A stretch of 64,000 nt of DNA from Omphiscola glabra (lineage: Eukaryota > Mollusca > Gastropoda > Lymnaeidae). Shown here piece after piece: positions 23,545 to 34,900 of the stretch. A program made the position numbers and the translations under genes. The stretch covers positions 30,854,449-30,918,448 of the forward strand of contig OZ024808.1 in the NCBI GenBank assembly GCA_964017045.1, given 5' to 3'. The notes beneath the pieces were generated by a model, which saw nothing but the letters and a program-made list of their open reading frames with translations, was not told where the DNA came from and searched no databases. Numbering within the stretch: the first letter of the stretch is position 1; every line of letters starts with the position of its first letter.

Positions 23545-24305
23545 CACGGGGATCTCTGGTCTAACGTCAAAGGGCTCTCAGGTCTAACGCCACAGGGCTC
23601 TCTGGTTTAACGTCACAGGGCTCTCTGGTCTAACGTCACAGGGCTCTCTGGTCTAACGTCACAGGGCTCTCTGGTCTAACGTCACAGGGCTCTCTGGTCT
23701 AACGATACAGGGCTCTCTGGTCTAACGTCACAGGGCTCTCTGGTCTAACGCCACAAGTCTCTTTGGTCTAACGCCACAAGGATATCTGGTCTAACGCCAC
23801 ATGGATATCTGGTATAACGCCACTTGACTCTCTGGTCTAACGCCACAGGGCTCTCTGGTCTAACGCCACAGTGCTCTTTGGTTAACGCCACACGGCTCTC
23901 TGTTCTAACCTCACATGGATATCTGGTCTAACGCAACATGGATACCTGGTCTAATACTTCAGGGCTCTTTGCTCTAACGCCACATAGATATCTGGTCTTA
24001 CGCCACAGGGCTCTCTGGTCTAACGCCACATGTATATCTGGTATAACGCCACATGGATATCTGGTCTAACGCCACATGGATATCTAGTCTAACGCCACAA
24101 GGTTATCTGGTCTAACGCCACAAGGATATCTGGTCTAACGCCACAAGGATATCTGGTCTAACGCTTCAGGGCTCTCTGGTCTAACGCCACAAGAATATCT
24201 GGTCTAACGCCACAAGGATATCTGGTCTAACGCCACAAGGATATCTGGTCTAACGCCACATGGATATCTGGTATAACGCCACATGGATATATGGTCTAAA
24301 GCAAC
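23545..24305. repeat. 23 bp minisatellite with two interleaved subfamilies
   Basis: About 33 copies of GGTCTAACGCCACAnGG plus either GCTCTCT or ATATCT. The GGGCTCTCT type dominates the left end and the GGATATCT type the right, with mixed blocks between. Confidence 0.94.
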
Positions 24306-24360
24306 ATTTTGTCTTTCTTAAGAAGTCATTCATCATTGTTTCTCTGGGTGGGATCAAGCC

Positions 24361-24619
24361 TAGAATAAAGTTTGGAACAGTCACGCGACGGTTTTTACTT
24401 CCTATTTTTGTTTTTCAACCAAGTGTGTTGTAAGAGACACCCGTTCTTTTGTGTTACCGAATATTCTCAACTCTGCGGACGCTGTGAACTGAATATCTTT
24501 CTGTCCGTGTTTTTCTGTACTAAAAAATTAAGTGGTTTTGGAATATTTAAATTGTTGAGATACGCTGACAGCCTTGGGGACATTGTTCAAGTTGTGCAGA
24601 TCTACATAATGATAGAAGG
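24361..24619 (+). other. Candidate 5' non-coding exon of the Toll-like receptor gene
   Basis: A non-repetitive, higher-complexity segment between arrays ends in GATAGAAG followed by GTAAACG, a usable splice donor at 24620. The next plausible acceptor is TTTACAG at 26191-26197, directly before the receptor start. Its open frame (24372-24635) resembles no family I recognise. A leader exon is the simplest reading, but nothing in the sequence proves it. Confidence 0.3.
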
Positions 24620-24781
24620 TAAACGAAATATTTAGTTTGAATCGAAGCAGGACCAAATAAAAGGTGCGAGGGGAAGATATGATAAAATAATTAAATAATG
24701 TAATTATTGTGATGCAGTTACCATAAATTAAATAAATTATTTAGCACGATGCTGTGATTTTAACGGTAGCCATTATTTATC

Positions 24782-24882
24782 GTAGTTTTATAATGCACAT
24801 GGTGTAGATTTATAGTGCACATGGTGTAGATTTTTAGTGCACATGGTGTAGATTTATAGTGCACATGGTGTAGACCTACTAA
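24782..24882. repeat. 22-23 bp repeat
   Basis: Four to five copies of TAGTGCACATGGTGTAGATT. Confidence 0.92.
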
Positions 24883-24934
24883 ACCGACAATTAAAATAAG
24901 ATCATTTTGTTAGTCTTTCACATAATCAGTGTAC

Positions 24935-25372
24935 ACACATCGACATATTTGTACTGGTGTGCACACATCGACATATTTGTACTTGCTTTTCACACATCGA
25001 TATATTTTACTCGTGTACACACATTAACATATTTCTACTTGTATAAACATATCGACACGCTTTTACTCGCGTACACACAGCGACATATTTGTACTGGTGT
25101 ATATACATCGACATATTTATACTGGTGTGCACACATCGAAATATATTTGTACTTGTTTACACACATCGACATATTTTACTCGTGTACACACATCGACGTA
25201 TTTTTACTCGTGTACACAAATCGAAATATTTGTACTCATGTACGCACATTGACATATTTATACTTGTGTATCACATATCGACATGCTTTTCCTCGTGTAC
25301 ACACATCGACATGCTTTTCCTCGTGTACACACATCGACATGCTTTTCCTCGTGTACACACATCGACATATTT
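24935..25372. repeat. 30 bp minisatellite
   Basis: About 15 copies of ACACACATCGACATATTTGT plus ACTCGTGTAC. Because 30 is a multiple of three, open frames of 10-residue repeats (HTHIDIFYSC type) appear; they are not supported as genes. Confidence 0.94.
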
Positions 25373-25529
25373 CTAATCGGTAAATCCCAAGACTTTATAA
25401 GTGCCAAAATTCGTTGCCAAAATGTTAAAATTGACTTAAAAATTCAAAAATCCCGCTATATATAACTTCTTATATTATTTGTAAGTCTTTTTCTAACTGA
25501 TGTTTAAATACTTGTAATCGCACGGCAGA

Positions 25530-26116
25530 CCCACTGACAAACCCACTGACAAAGCCACTGACAAACCCACTGACAAACCCACTCACAAACCCATTGACAA
25601 ACCCACTGACAAGCCCTTTGATAAACCCACTGACAAAACCACTCACAAACCCATTGACAAACCCACTCACAAACCCACTCACCAACCCATTGACAAACCC
25701 ACTGGCAAACCCACTGACAAACCTACTCACAAACCCATTGACAAACCCATTCACAAACCGATTGACAAACCCACTGACAAACCCACTGACAAACCCACTG
25801 ACAAACCTACTCACAAACCCATTGACAAACCCATTCACAAACCGATTGACAAACCCACTGACAAACCCACTCACAAACCCATTGACAAACCCACTCACAA
25901 ACCCACTGCCAAACCCACTGCCAGAACCACTGACAAACCTACTGGCAAACCCACTGCCAAACCCACTGCCAAACCCATTGACAAACCCACTGGCAGACCC
26001 ACTAACAAACCCACTGGCAAACCCACTGACAAACCCATTGACAAACCCACTGCCATACCCACTGCCAAACCCACTGGTAAACCCACTGGCCAACCTACTG
26101 GCCAACCCATTGAAAA
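25530..26116. repeat. 12 bp minisatellite
   Basis: About 49 copies of ACTGACAAACCC with variants (CTCACAAACCC, TTGACAAACCC, CTGGCAAACCC). It encodes stop-free NPLT or GFVS tetrapeptide repeats on both strands. It lies just upstream of the receptor's last 5' acceptor and is most simply intronic. Confidence 0.95.
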
Positions 26117-26216
26117 CGTTATTTTCTTAACCATTTAAATCAAGGCGTGGCACATTCAAATAAAATTATCTTGATCAATGTGTTGTCATATTTACAGATA
26201 GCTGGAGGAGAAGAAG

Positions 26217-28946
26217 ATGTATCTTATGAACAAAATAATTTTAAGTTTGGTTGCCATTGCCATGAGAGCACTGGTAACAAAAGCGGGCCATGCAATCACA
26301 AGCTCGGGTAGCTCACCGGCAAGGTTCCGAGACGAGATGGCACCCGATGAATATGAAGAATATTTCGGGGAATTTTCCCCCGAGAGCTCAAAGACAAACT
26401 TCATGGGTTTAGTTTCCCAGAGGATGAGAGCGAACGGTGGAATGTGCTCCTCGCCAGCAAGTGGAATTCAGTTGCATGCAAGCCACTTTGATTTAAAATG
26501 TAAAGCGAATCAAACCCATGCCGATTGTTCCGGCCTGGGGTTGACTCAGATTCCGTCCCATCTTTCCACCGACCTCTGTTTACTGGATCTCTCAAACAAC
26601 AATCTGACCACCATACCAGCCCACGCGTTTCAAATGTACCCGAAATTAAAATTTCTTTTCATCAAAACCAACAAAATTGTAAAGTTATCCAATTTTTCAT
26701 TCGCCACACTATATGTCCTCGACACTCTAGATTTGCACGACAATTTGATTGAAATGACGTCATCAGCGTTCCCAGCGAATGCGTTCAGCTCACTGGTGTC
26801 CCTACAGTTTCTTAGGATCAACAGGAACAATCCGATCACTAACAAGACCGGACTTGTGTACCCTGACGAAGCGCTGTCCAAACTGGTCAGTCTGACGCAC
26901 CTTTACATGGATGGCATCGAAGGGACCGAGGTAACGCCTTTCGGATCAGGATTCCTTAGTCTAAAACAACTGGTTTATTTGTCGATGGCCGGCTCTAACG
27001 CTGGCTACTGCAACATGACACGTCTCTACAACAACACATTTGAGAACCTCGGACAGTTGCACGACCTTGACCTAAAGGGTTGTGGGTTACAAGGAGACCT
27101 TATCGAGGCTGGCGCATTGAGTCCGCTAACAAATCTGACCACGCTGAGCCTGGAGTCCAACGATAACATCAACATTGACGGTCTTCCTGCGATATTCTAC
27201 GGCCTGCAAAACGCTACGAATTTGAGAAGCTTCCGTTTGAATCAAATTGTTCACAGATACTCTCTAAGCATCTGTTTAGACGGCTCCTATCTTCAGCACT
27301 TTCCAAAACACTTGACCTACTTCGAAGCGAGAGAGAACAGGGTGGAAGGAATCGACCGACACGTCATCGATCGACTGTCTCTGTCTCTAGAAACGCTGGA
27401 CATCAGCGGGAATAAATTTGTGTTTGGAACTTACCTCAAGGACATCCATAAAATGAAGCGACTAAAATGGGTCATGATCAACAGTGCCACGCTTGACATT
27501 AAAATACCTAACGTGTATCCGTCAACTGGACACGATGTTAAAAACTCTACTTGCAATCTATACGAAAATCTTGACACCGACGTCCAAGATGATACATTTA
27601 TACTCAGGCTTCCGCCAAAGTTAGAAGGAATACAAATGAATGACGCAGGCTTGAATTATCTATTCACGGAAATGAACTTTGACCCAGATAATAGTCTTCA
27701 ACGTCTGAGCCTCAGAGAGAACCACTTCCCATCCCTTTCGGGACCAATTTATGGATTAAATAAACTGACCTTCCTAGATCTTTCGTTCAGCTTCATAGCT
27801 CATATTTCACCACATTTTTTTCAAAACATGTCATCACTGCATACTCTCCTCTTACAAGGAAATCCTTTGGGGGACTTCTTCGCAGATCCCGGCAGCGCGG
27901 TAGTTTTCTCACATCTCACGAATTTAAACTCTTTGAATATGTCTTACAGCAACATCTACCTCCTACCAGAAGCATTACTGTCGCAAATGAAAAATCTGAA
28001 AAACTTGTCACTAGATCGGAATCGTCTGGAATCTTTCAATTTGTCGATTTCAGCAGCGAATACGCTAGAGTTACTGAACCTGAGCAACACACATATTTCA
28101 ACACTTCCAGTACAAACGCGTCATCACATTGACTGGTTGATTAGCCGACACGTCACAACGAGAATCTACATGGCCGATGCTCCGATTTCGTGCGACTGTC
28201 AGAACTATGACTTTATGAATTGGATGGCTCAATCTCAGGCTTTTGCCGGAAACTTCCACGGCTACGCGTGCGTGTTCCCAGACTTCTCCACGATAAATCT
28301 GAACACGGACATCAACGAGACGCTCACGTTCCTCAACAGGAAATGCTCGTCACACTCCGTTCTATTTTTTGTCGTAGGGTCGTGCACAGCTGTGGTGTTC
28401 GGTCTCATCATTTGCGTCATCGTGTATCGCTTCCGTTGGAATCTGAAGTACCTGTATTATGGGGCTTACGTCATCTTTCAGAGGAAGAAACGGGACAACG
28501 AACAACAAGAGTTCAGCTACGACGCCTTCATCTGCTACGCCGAGGAAGACTTCCGGTTCGTGAGGGACACTCTTCTCGTTGAGCTCGCCGGACGGGGGCT
28601 GAAAATATTCATCCACACAGAAGATTTCACTTCCGGCGAGTTCATCTCGTCCAACATCGTCCGGGCCGTGAACGTGAGCAGGAAGACCATCGTCCTGCTG
28701 ACCAAGGAGCTGCTGGAGAGCCAGTGGTGCTCGTTTGAGGTCGAGATGGCAAGGATGGAGTCGATGTACACTGGGCGACAGGTGTTGGTGTTCATCCTCA
28801 TGGAGGAGATCCCAAATAACCGGCTGGGGAGAGAGCTGCTGTACTGTATCAAGAATAATACGTACATGGAGTATCACGGGGAGCGGGCCAACACGGCTCA
28901 GATGCAATTGTGGTGGGACAAGCTGGCCAAGGATATTAAAATGTAA
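26217..28946 (+). CDS. Toll-like receptor (LRR-TM-TIR), 909 aa
   Basis: A single intact coding exon. A TTTACAG acceptor at 26191-26197 places the start codon 20 nt into the exon, so an upstream leader exon is likely. Residues 1-26 are a signal peptide. C77, C95, C104 and C121 form an N-terminal cap, then roughly twenty leucine-rich repeats run to about 655 (for example LDLSNNNLTTIPAHAF). One C-terminal LRR cap has C659-x-C661, C685 and C710. The transmembrane helix is 715-737. The TIR domain runs from about 766 to 900 with box 1 YDAFICYAEED (768-778) and box 3 LWWDKL (898-903). One cap makes it a single-cysteine-cluster (vertebrate-like) receptor, common in molluscs. It should sense a ligand outside and recruit MyD88-type adaptors inside. 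In the BB loop the usual proline is serine (EDFTSGE, S806), which may alter signalling. The stop codon opens the 50 bp array. Confidence 0.97.
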   Translation: MYLMNKIILSLVAIAMRALVTKAGHAITSSGSSPARFRDEMAPDEYEEYFGEFSPESSKTNFMGLVSQRMRANGGMCSSPASGIQLHASHFDLKCKANQTHADCSGLGLTQIPSHLSTDLCLLDLSNNNLTTIPAHAFQMYPKLKFLFIKTNKIVKLSNFSFATLYVLDTLDLHDNLIEMTSSAFPANAFSSLVSLQFLRINRNNPITNKTGLVYPDEALSKLVSLTHLYMDGIEGTEVTPFGSGFLSLKQLVYLSMAGSNAGYCNMTRLYNNTFENLGQLHDLDLKGCGLQGDLIEAGALSPLTNLTTLSLESNDNINIDGLPAIFYGLQNATNLRSFRLNQIVHRYSLSICLDGSYLQHFPKHLTYFEARENRVEGIDRHVIDRLSLSLETLDISGNKFVFGTYLKDIHKMKRLKWVMINSATLDIKIPNVYPSTGHDVKNSTCNLYENLDTDVQDDTFILRLPPKLEGIQMNDAGLNYLFTEMNFDPDNSLQRLSLRENHFPSLSGPIYGLNKLTFLDLSFSFIAHISPHFFQNMSSLHTLLLQGNPLGDFFADPGSAVVFSHLTNLNSLNMSYSNIYLLPEALLSQMKNLKNLSLDRNRLESFNLSISAANTLELLNLSNTHISTLPVQTRHHIDWLISRHVTTRIYMADAPISCDCQNYDFMNWMAQSQAFAGNFHGYACVFPDFSTINLNTDINETLTFLNRKCSSHSVLFFVVGSCTAVVFGLIICVIVYRFRWNLKYLYYGAYVIFQRKKRDNEQQEFSYDAFICYAEEDFRFVRDTLLVELAGRGLKIFIHTEDFTSGEFISSNIVRAVNVSRKTIVLLTKELLESQWCSFEVEMARMESMYTGRQVLVFILMEEIPNNRLGRELLYCIKNNTYMEYHGERANTAQMQLWWDKLAKDIKM

Positions 28947-31900
28947 TTGGTTCAATTTCCTTCAAATGTGAAACCATATTATGGTTTAAAATGTAATTGG
29001 TTCATTTTCCTTCAAATGTCAAACCATATTATTGTTTAAAAAGTAATTGGTTCAATTTCCTTCAAATGTCAAACCATATTATGGTTTAAAATGTAATTGG
29101 TTCAATTTCCTTCAAATGTGAAACCATATTATGGTTTAAAAATTAATTGGTTCAATTTCCTTCAAATGTGAAACCATATTATGGTTTAAAATGTAATTGG
29201 TTCAATTTCCTTCAAATGTCAAAACATATTAGTAGTTAAAATGTAATTGGTTCAATTTCCTTCAAATGTCAAAACATATTAGGGTTTAAAATGTAATTGG
29301 TTCAATTTCCTTCAAATGTCAAACCATATTATGGTTTAAAATGTAATTGGTTCAATTTCCTTCAAATGTGAAACCATATTATGGTTTAAAATGTAATTGG
29401 TTCAATTTCCTTCAAATGTGAAACCATATTATGGTTTAAAATGTAATTGGTTCAATTTCCTTCAAATGTCAAACAATATTATCGTTTAAAATGTAATTGA
29501 TTCAATTTCCTTCAAATGTCAAACCATATTATGGTTTAAAATGTAATTGGTTCAATTTCCTTCAACTGTCAAACCATATTATGGTTTAAAATGTAATTGG
29601 TTCAATTTCCTTCAAATGTCAAACCATATTATGGTTTAAAATGTAATTGGTTCAATTTCCTTCAAATGTCAAAACATATTAGGGTTTAAAATGTAATTGG
29701 TTCAATTTCCTTCAAATGTCAAAACATATTATGGTTTAAAATGTAATTGGTTCAATTTCCTTCAAATGTCAAACCATATTATGGTTTAAAATGTAATTGG
29801 TTCAATTTCCTTTAAATGTCAAACCATATTATGGTTTAAAATGTAATTGGTTCAATTTCCTTCAAATGTCAAACCATATTATGGTTTAAAATGTAATTGG
29901 TTCAATTTCCTTCAAATGTGAAACCATATTATGGTTTAAAATGTAATTGGTTCAATTTCCTTCAAATGTCAAACCATATTATGGTTAAAAATGTAATTGG
30001 TTCAATTTCCTTCAAATGTCAAACCATATTATGGTTTAAAATGTAATTGGTTCAATTTCCTTCAAATGTCAAAACATATTATGGTTTAAAATGTAATTGG
30101 TTCAATTTCCTTCAAATGTCAAACCATATTATGGTTTAAAATGTAATTGGTTCAATTTCCTTCAAATGTGAAACCATATTATGGTTTAAAATGTAATTGG
30201 TTCAATTTCCTTCAAATGTGAAACCATATTATGGTTTAAAATGTAATTGGTTCAATTTCCTTCAAATGTCAAACCATATTATGGTTTAAAATGTAATTGG
30301 TTCAATTTCCTTCAAATGTCAAACCATATTATGGTTTAAAATGTAATTGGTTCAATTTCCTTCAAATGTCAAAACATATTATGGTTTAAAATGTAATTGT
30401 TTCAATTTCCTTCAAATGTCAAACCATATTATGGTTTAAAATGTAATTGGTTCAATTTCCTTCAAATGTCAAAACATATTAGGGTTTAAAATGTAATTGG
30501 TTCAATTTCCTTCAAATGTCAAAACATATTATGGTTTAAAATGTAATTGGTTCAATTTCCTTTAAATGTCAAACCATATTATGGTTTAAAATGTAATTGG
30601 TTTAATTTCCTTCAAATGTCAAACCATATTATGGTTTAAAATGTAATTGGTTCAATTTCCTTCAAATGTCAAACCATATTATGGTTTAAAATGTAATTGG
30701 TTCAATTTTCTTCAAATGTCAAACCATATTATGGTTAAAATGTAATTGGTTCAATTTCCTTCAAATGTCAAACCATATTATGGTTTAAAATGTAATTGGT
30801 TCAATTTCCTTCAAATGTCAAACCATATTGTGGTTTAAAATGTAATTGGTTCAATTTCCTTCAAATGTCAAAACATATTATGGTTTAAAATGTAATTGGT
30901 TCAATTTCCTTCAAATGTCAAAACATATTATGGTTTAAAATGTAATTGGTTCAATTTCCTTCAAATGTCAAACCATATTATGGTTTAAAATGTAATTGGT
31001 TCAATTTCCTTCAAATGTCAAACCATATTATGGTTTAAAATGTAATTGGTTCAATTTCCTTCAAATGTCAAACCATATTATGGTTTAAAATGTAATTGGT
31101 TCAATTTCCTTCAAATGTCAAACCTTATTGTGGTTTAAAATGTAATTGGTTCAATTTCCTTCAAATGTCAAACCATATTATGGTTTAAAATGTAATTGGT
31201 TCAATTTCCTTCAAATGTCAAACCATATTATGGTTTAAAATGTAATTGGTTCAATTTCCTTCAAATGTCAAAACATATTTTGGTTTAAAATGTAATTGGT
31301 TCAATTTCCTTCAAATGTGAAACCATATTATGGTTTAAAATGTAATTGGTTCAATTTCCTTCAAATGTGAAACCATATTATGGTTTAAAATGTAATTGGT
31401 TCAATTTCCTTCAAATGTCAAAACATATTAGTATTTAAAATGTAATTGGTTCAATTTCCTTCAAATGTCAAACCATATTATGGTTTAAAATGTAATTGTT
31501 TCAATTTCCTTCAAATGTCAAACCATATTATGGTTTAAAATGTAATTGGTTCAATTTCCTTCAAATGTCAAAACATATTAGGGTTTAAAATGTAATTGGT
31601 TCAATTTCCTTCAAATGTCAAACCATATTATGGTTTAAAATGTAATTGGTTCAATTTCCTTCAAATGTCAAAACATATTATGGTTTAAAATGTAATTGGT
31701 TCAATTTCCTTCAAATGTGAAACCATATTATGGTTTAAAATGTAATTGGTTCAATTTCCTTCAAATGTGAAACCATATTATGGTTTAAAATGTAATTGGT
31801 TCAATTTCCTTCAAATGTCAAAACATATTAGTAGTTAAAATGTAATTGGTTCAATTTCCTTCAAATGTCAAACCATATTATGGTTTAAAATGTAATTGTT

Positions 31901-34900
31901 TCAATTTCCTTCAAATGTCAAACCATATTATGGTTTAAAATGTAATTGGTTCAATTTCCTTCAAATGTCAAAACATATTAGGGTTTAAAATGTAATTGGT
32001 TCAATTTCCTTCAAATGTCAAAACATATTATGGTTTAAAATGTAATTGGTTCAATTTCCTTTAAATGTCAAACCATATTATGGTTTAAAATGTAATTGGT
32101 TTAATTTCCTTCAAATGTCAAACCATATTATGGTTTAAAATGTAATTGGTTCAATTTCCTTCAAATGTGAAACCATATTATGGTTTAAAATAGAATTGGT
32201 TCAATTTTCTTCAAATATCAAACCATATTATGGTTAAAATGTAATTGGTTCAATTTCCTTCAAATGTCAAACCATATTATGGTTTAAAATGTAATTGGTT
32301 CAATTTCCTTCAAATGTCAAACCATATTGTGGTTTAAAATGTAATTGGTTCAATTTCCTTCAAATGTCAAACCATATTATGGTTTAAAATGTAATTGGTT
32401 CAATTTCCTTCAAATGTCAAAACATATTATGGTTTAAAATGTAATTGGTTCAATTTCCTTCAAATGTCAAACCATATTATGGTTTAAAATGTAATTGGTT
32501 CAATTTCCTTCAAATGTCAAACCATATTATGGTTTAAAATGTAATTGGTTCAATTTCCTTCAAATGTCAAACCATATTATGGTTTAAAATGTAATTGGTT
32601 CAATTTCCTTCAAATGTCAAACCTTATTGTGGTTTAAAATGTAATTGGTTCAATTTCCTTCAAATGTCAAACCATATTATGGTTTAAAATGTAATTGGTT
32701 CAATTTCCTTCAAATGTCAAACCATATTATGGTTTAAAATGTAATTGGTTCAATTTCCTTCAAATGTCAAAACATATTATGGTTTAAAATGTAATTGGTT
32801 CAATTTCCTTCAAATGTGAAACCATATTATGGTTTAAAATGTAATTGGTTCAATTTCCTTCAAATGTCAAACCATATTATGGTTTAAAATGTAATTGGTT
32901 CAATTTCCTTCAAATGTCAAACCATATTATGGTTTAAAATGTAATTGGTTCAATTTCCTTCAAATGTGAAACCATATTATGGTTTAAAATGTAATTGGTT
33001 CAATTTCCTTCAAATGTCAAACCATATTATGGTTTAAAATGTAATTGGTTCAATTTCCTTCAAATGTCAAACCATATTATGGTTTAAAATGTAATTGGTT
33101 CAATTTCCTTCAAATGTCAAAACATATTAGTAGTTAAAATGTAATTGGTTCAATTTCCTTCAAATGTCGAAACATATTATGGTTTAAAATGTAATTGGTT
33201 CAATTTCCTTCAAATGTCAAACCATATTATGGTTTAAAATGTAATTGGTTCAATTTCCTTCAAATGTCAAACCATATTATGGTTTTAAATGTAATTTGTT
33301 CAATTTCCTTCAAATGTGAAACCATATTATGGTTTAAAATATAATTGGTTCAATTACCTTCAAATGTCAAACCATATTATGGTTTAAAATGTAATTGGTT
33401 CAATTTCATTCAAATGTGAAACCATATTATGGTTTAAAATGTAATTTGTTCAATTTCCTTCAAATGTCAAACCATATTATGGTTTAAAATGTAATTGGTT
33501 CAATTTCCTTCAAATGTCAAACCATATTATGGTTTAAAATGTAATTGGTTCAATTTCCTTCAAATGTCAAACCATATTGTGGTTTAAAATGTAATTGGTT
33601 CAATTTCCTATAAATGTCAAACCTTATTTTTTTTAAAAATGTAATTGATTCAATTTCCTTCAAATGTCAAACCATATTATGGTTTAAAATGTAATTGGTT
33701 CAATTTCCTTCAAATGTGAAACCATATTATGGTTTAAAATGTAATTGGTCCAATTTCCTTTAAATGTCAAACCATATTATGGTTTAAAATGTAATTTGTT
33801 CAATTTCCTTCAAATGTGAAACAATATTATGGTTTAAAATGTATTTGGTTCAATTTCCTTCAAATGTCAAACCATATTATGGTTTAAAAAGTAATTGGTT
33901 CAATTTCCTTCAAATGTCAAAACATATTATGGTTTAAAATGTAATTGGTTCAATTTCCTTTAAATGTCAAACCATATTATGGTTTAAAATGTAATTGGTT
34001 CAATTTCCTTCAAATGTCAAACCATATTATGATTTAAAATGTAATTGGTTCAATTTCCTTCAAATGTGAAACCATATTATGGTTTAAAATGTAATTGGTT
34101 CAATTTCCTTCAAATGTCAAACCATATTATGGTTAAAAATGTAATTGGTTAAATTTCCTTCAAATGTCAAACCATATTATGGTTTAAAATGTAATTGGTT
34201 CAATTTCCTTCAAATGTGAAACCATATTATGGTTTAAAATGTATTTGGTTCAATTTCCTTCAAATGTCAAACCATATTATGGTTTAAAAAGTAATTGGTT
34301 CAATTTCCTTCAAATGTCAAACCATATTATGGTTTAAAATGTAATTGGTTCAATTTCCTTTAAATGTCAAACCATATTATGGTTTAAAATGTAATTGGTT
34401 CAATTTCCTTCAAATGTCAAACCATATTATGGTTTAAAATGTAATTGGTTCAATTTCCTTCAAATGTCAAACCATATTATGGTTTAAAATGTAATTGGTT
34501 CAATTTCCTTCAAATGTCAAACCATATTATGGTTAAAAATGTAATTGGTTAAATTTCCTTCAAATGTCAAACCAAATTATGGTTTAAAATGTAATTGGTT
34601 CAATTTCCTTCAAATGTCAAACCATATTATGGTTCAAAATGTAATTGGTTCAATTTCCTTCAAATGTGAAACCATATTATGGTTTAAAATGTAATTGGTT
34701 CAATTTCCTTCAAATGTCAAACCATATTGTGGTTTAAAATGTAATTGGTTCAATTTCCTTCAAATGTCAAAACATATTATGGTTTAAAATGTAATTGGTT
34801 CAATTTCCTTCAAATGTCAAACCATATTATGGTTTAAAATGTAATTGGTTCAATTTCCTTCAAATGTCAAAACATATTATGGTTTAAAATGTAATTGGTT

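Noticed and set aside
25470..26134. NPLT-rich and GFVS-rich open frames on both strands
   Set aside because: A 12 bp repeat without stops gives these on both strands; tetrapeptide repeats resemble no signal-peptide-bearing protein and there is no splice support.
28362..28955. 197-codon minus-strand frame opposite the TIR domain
   Set aside because: It is the antisense shadow of the GC-richer TIR-coding region.
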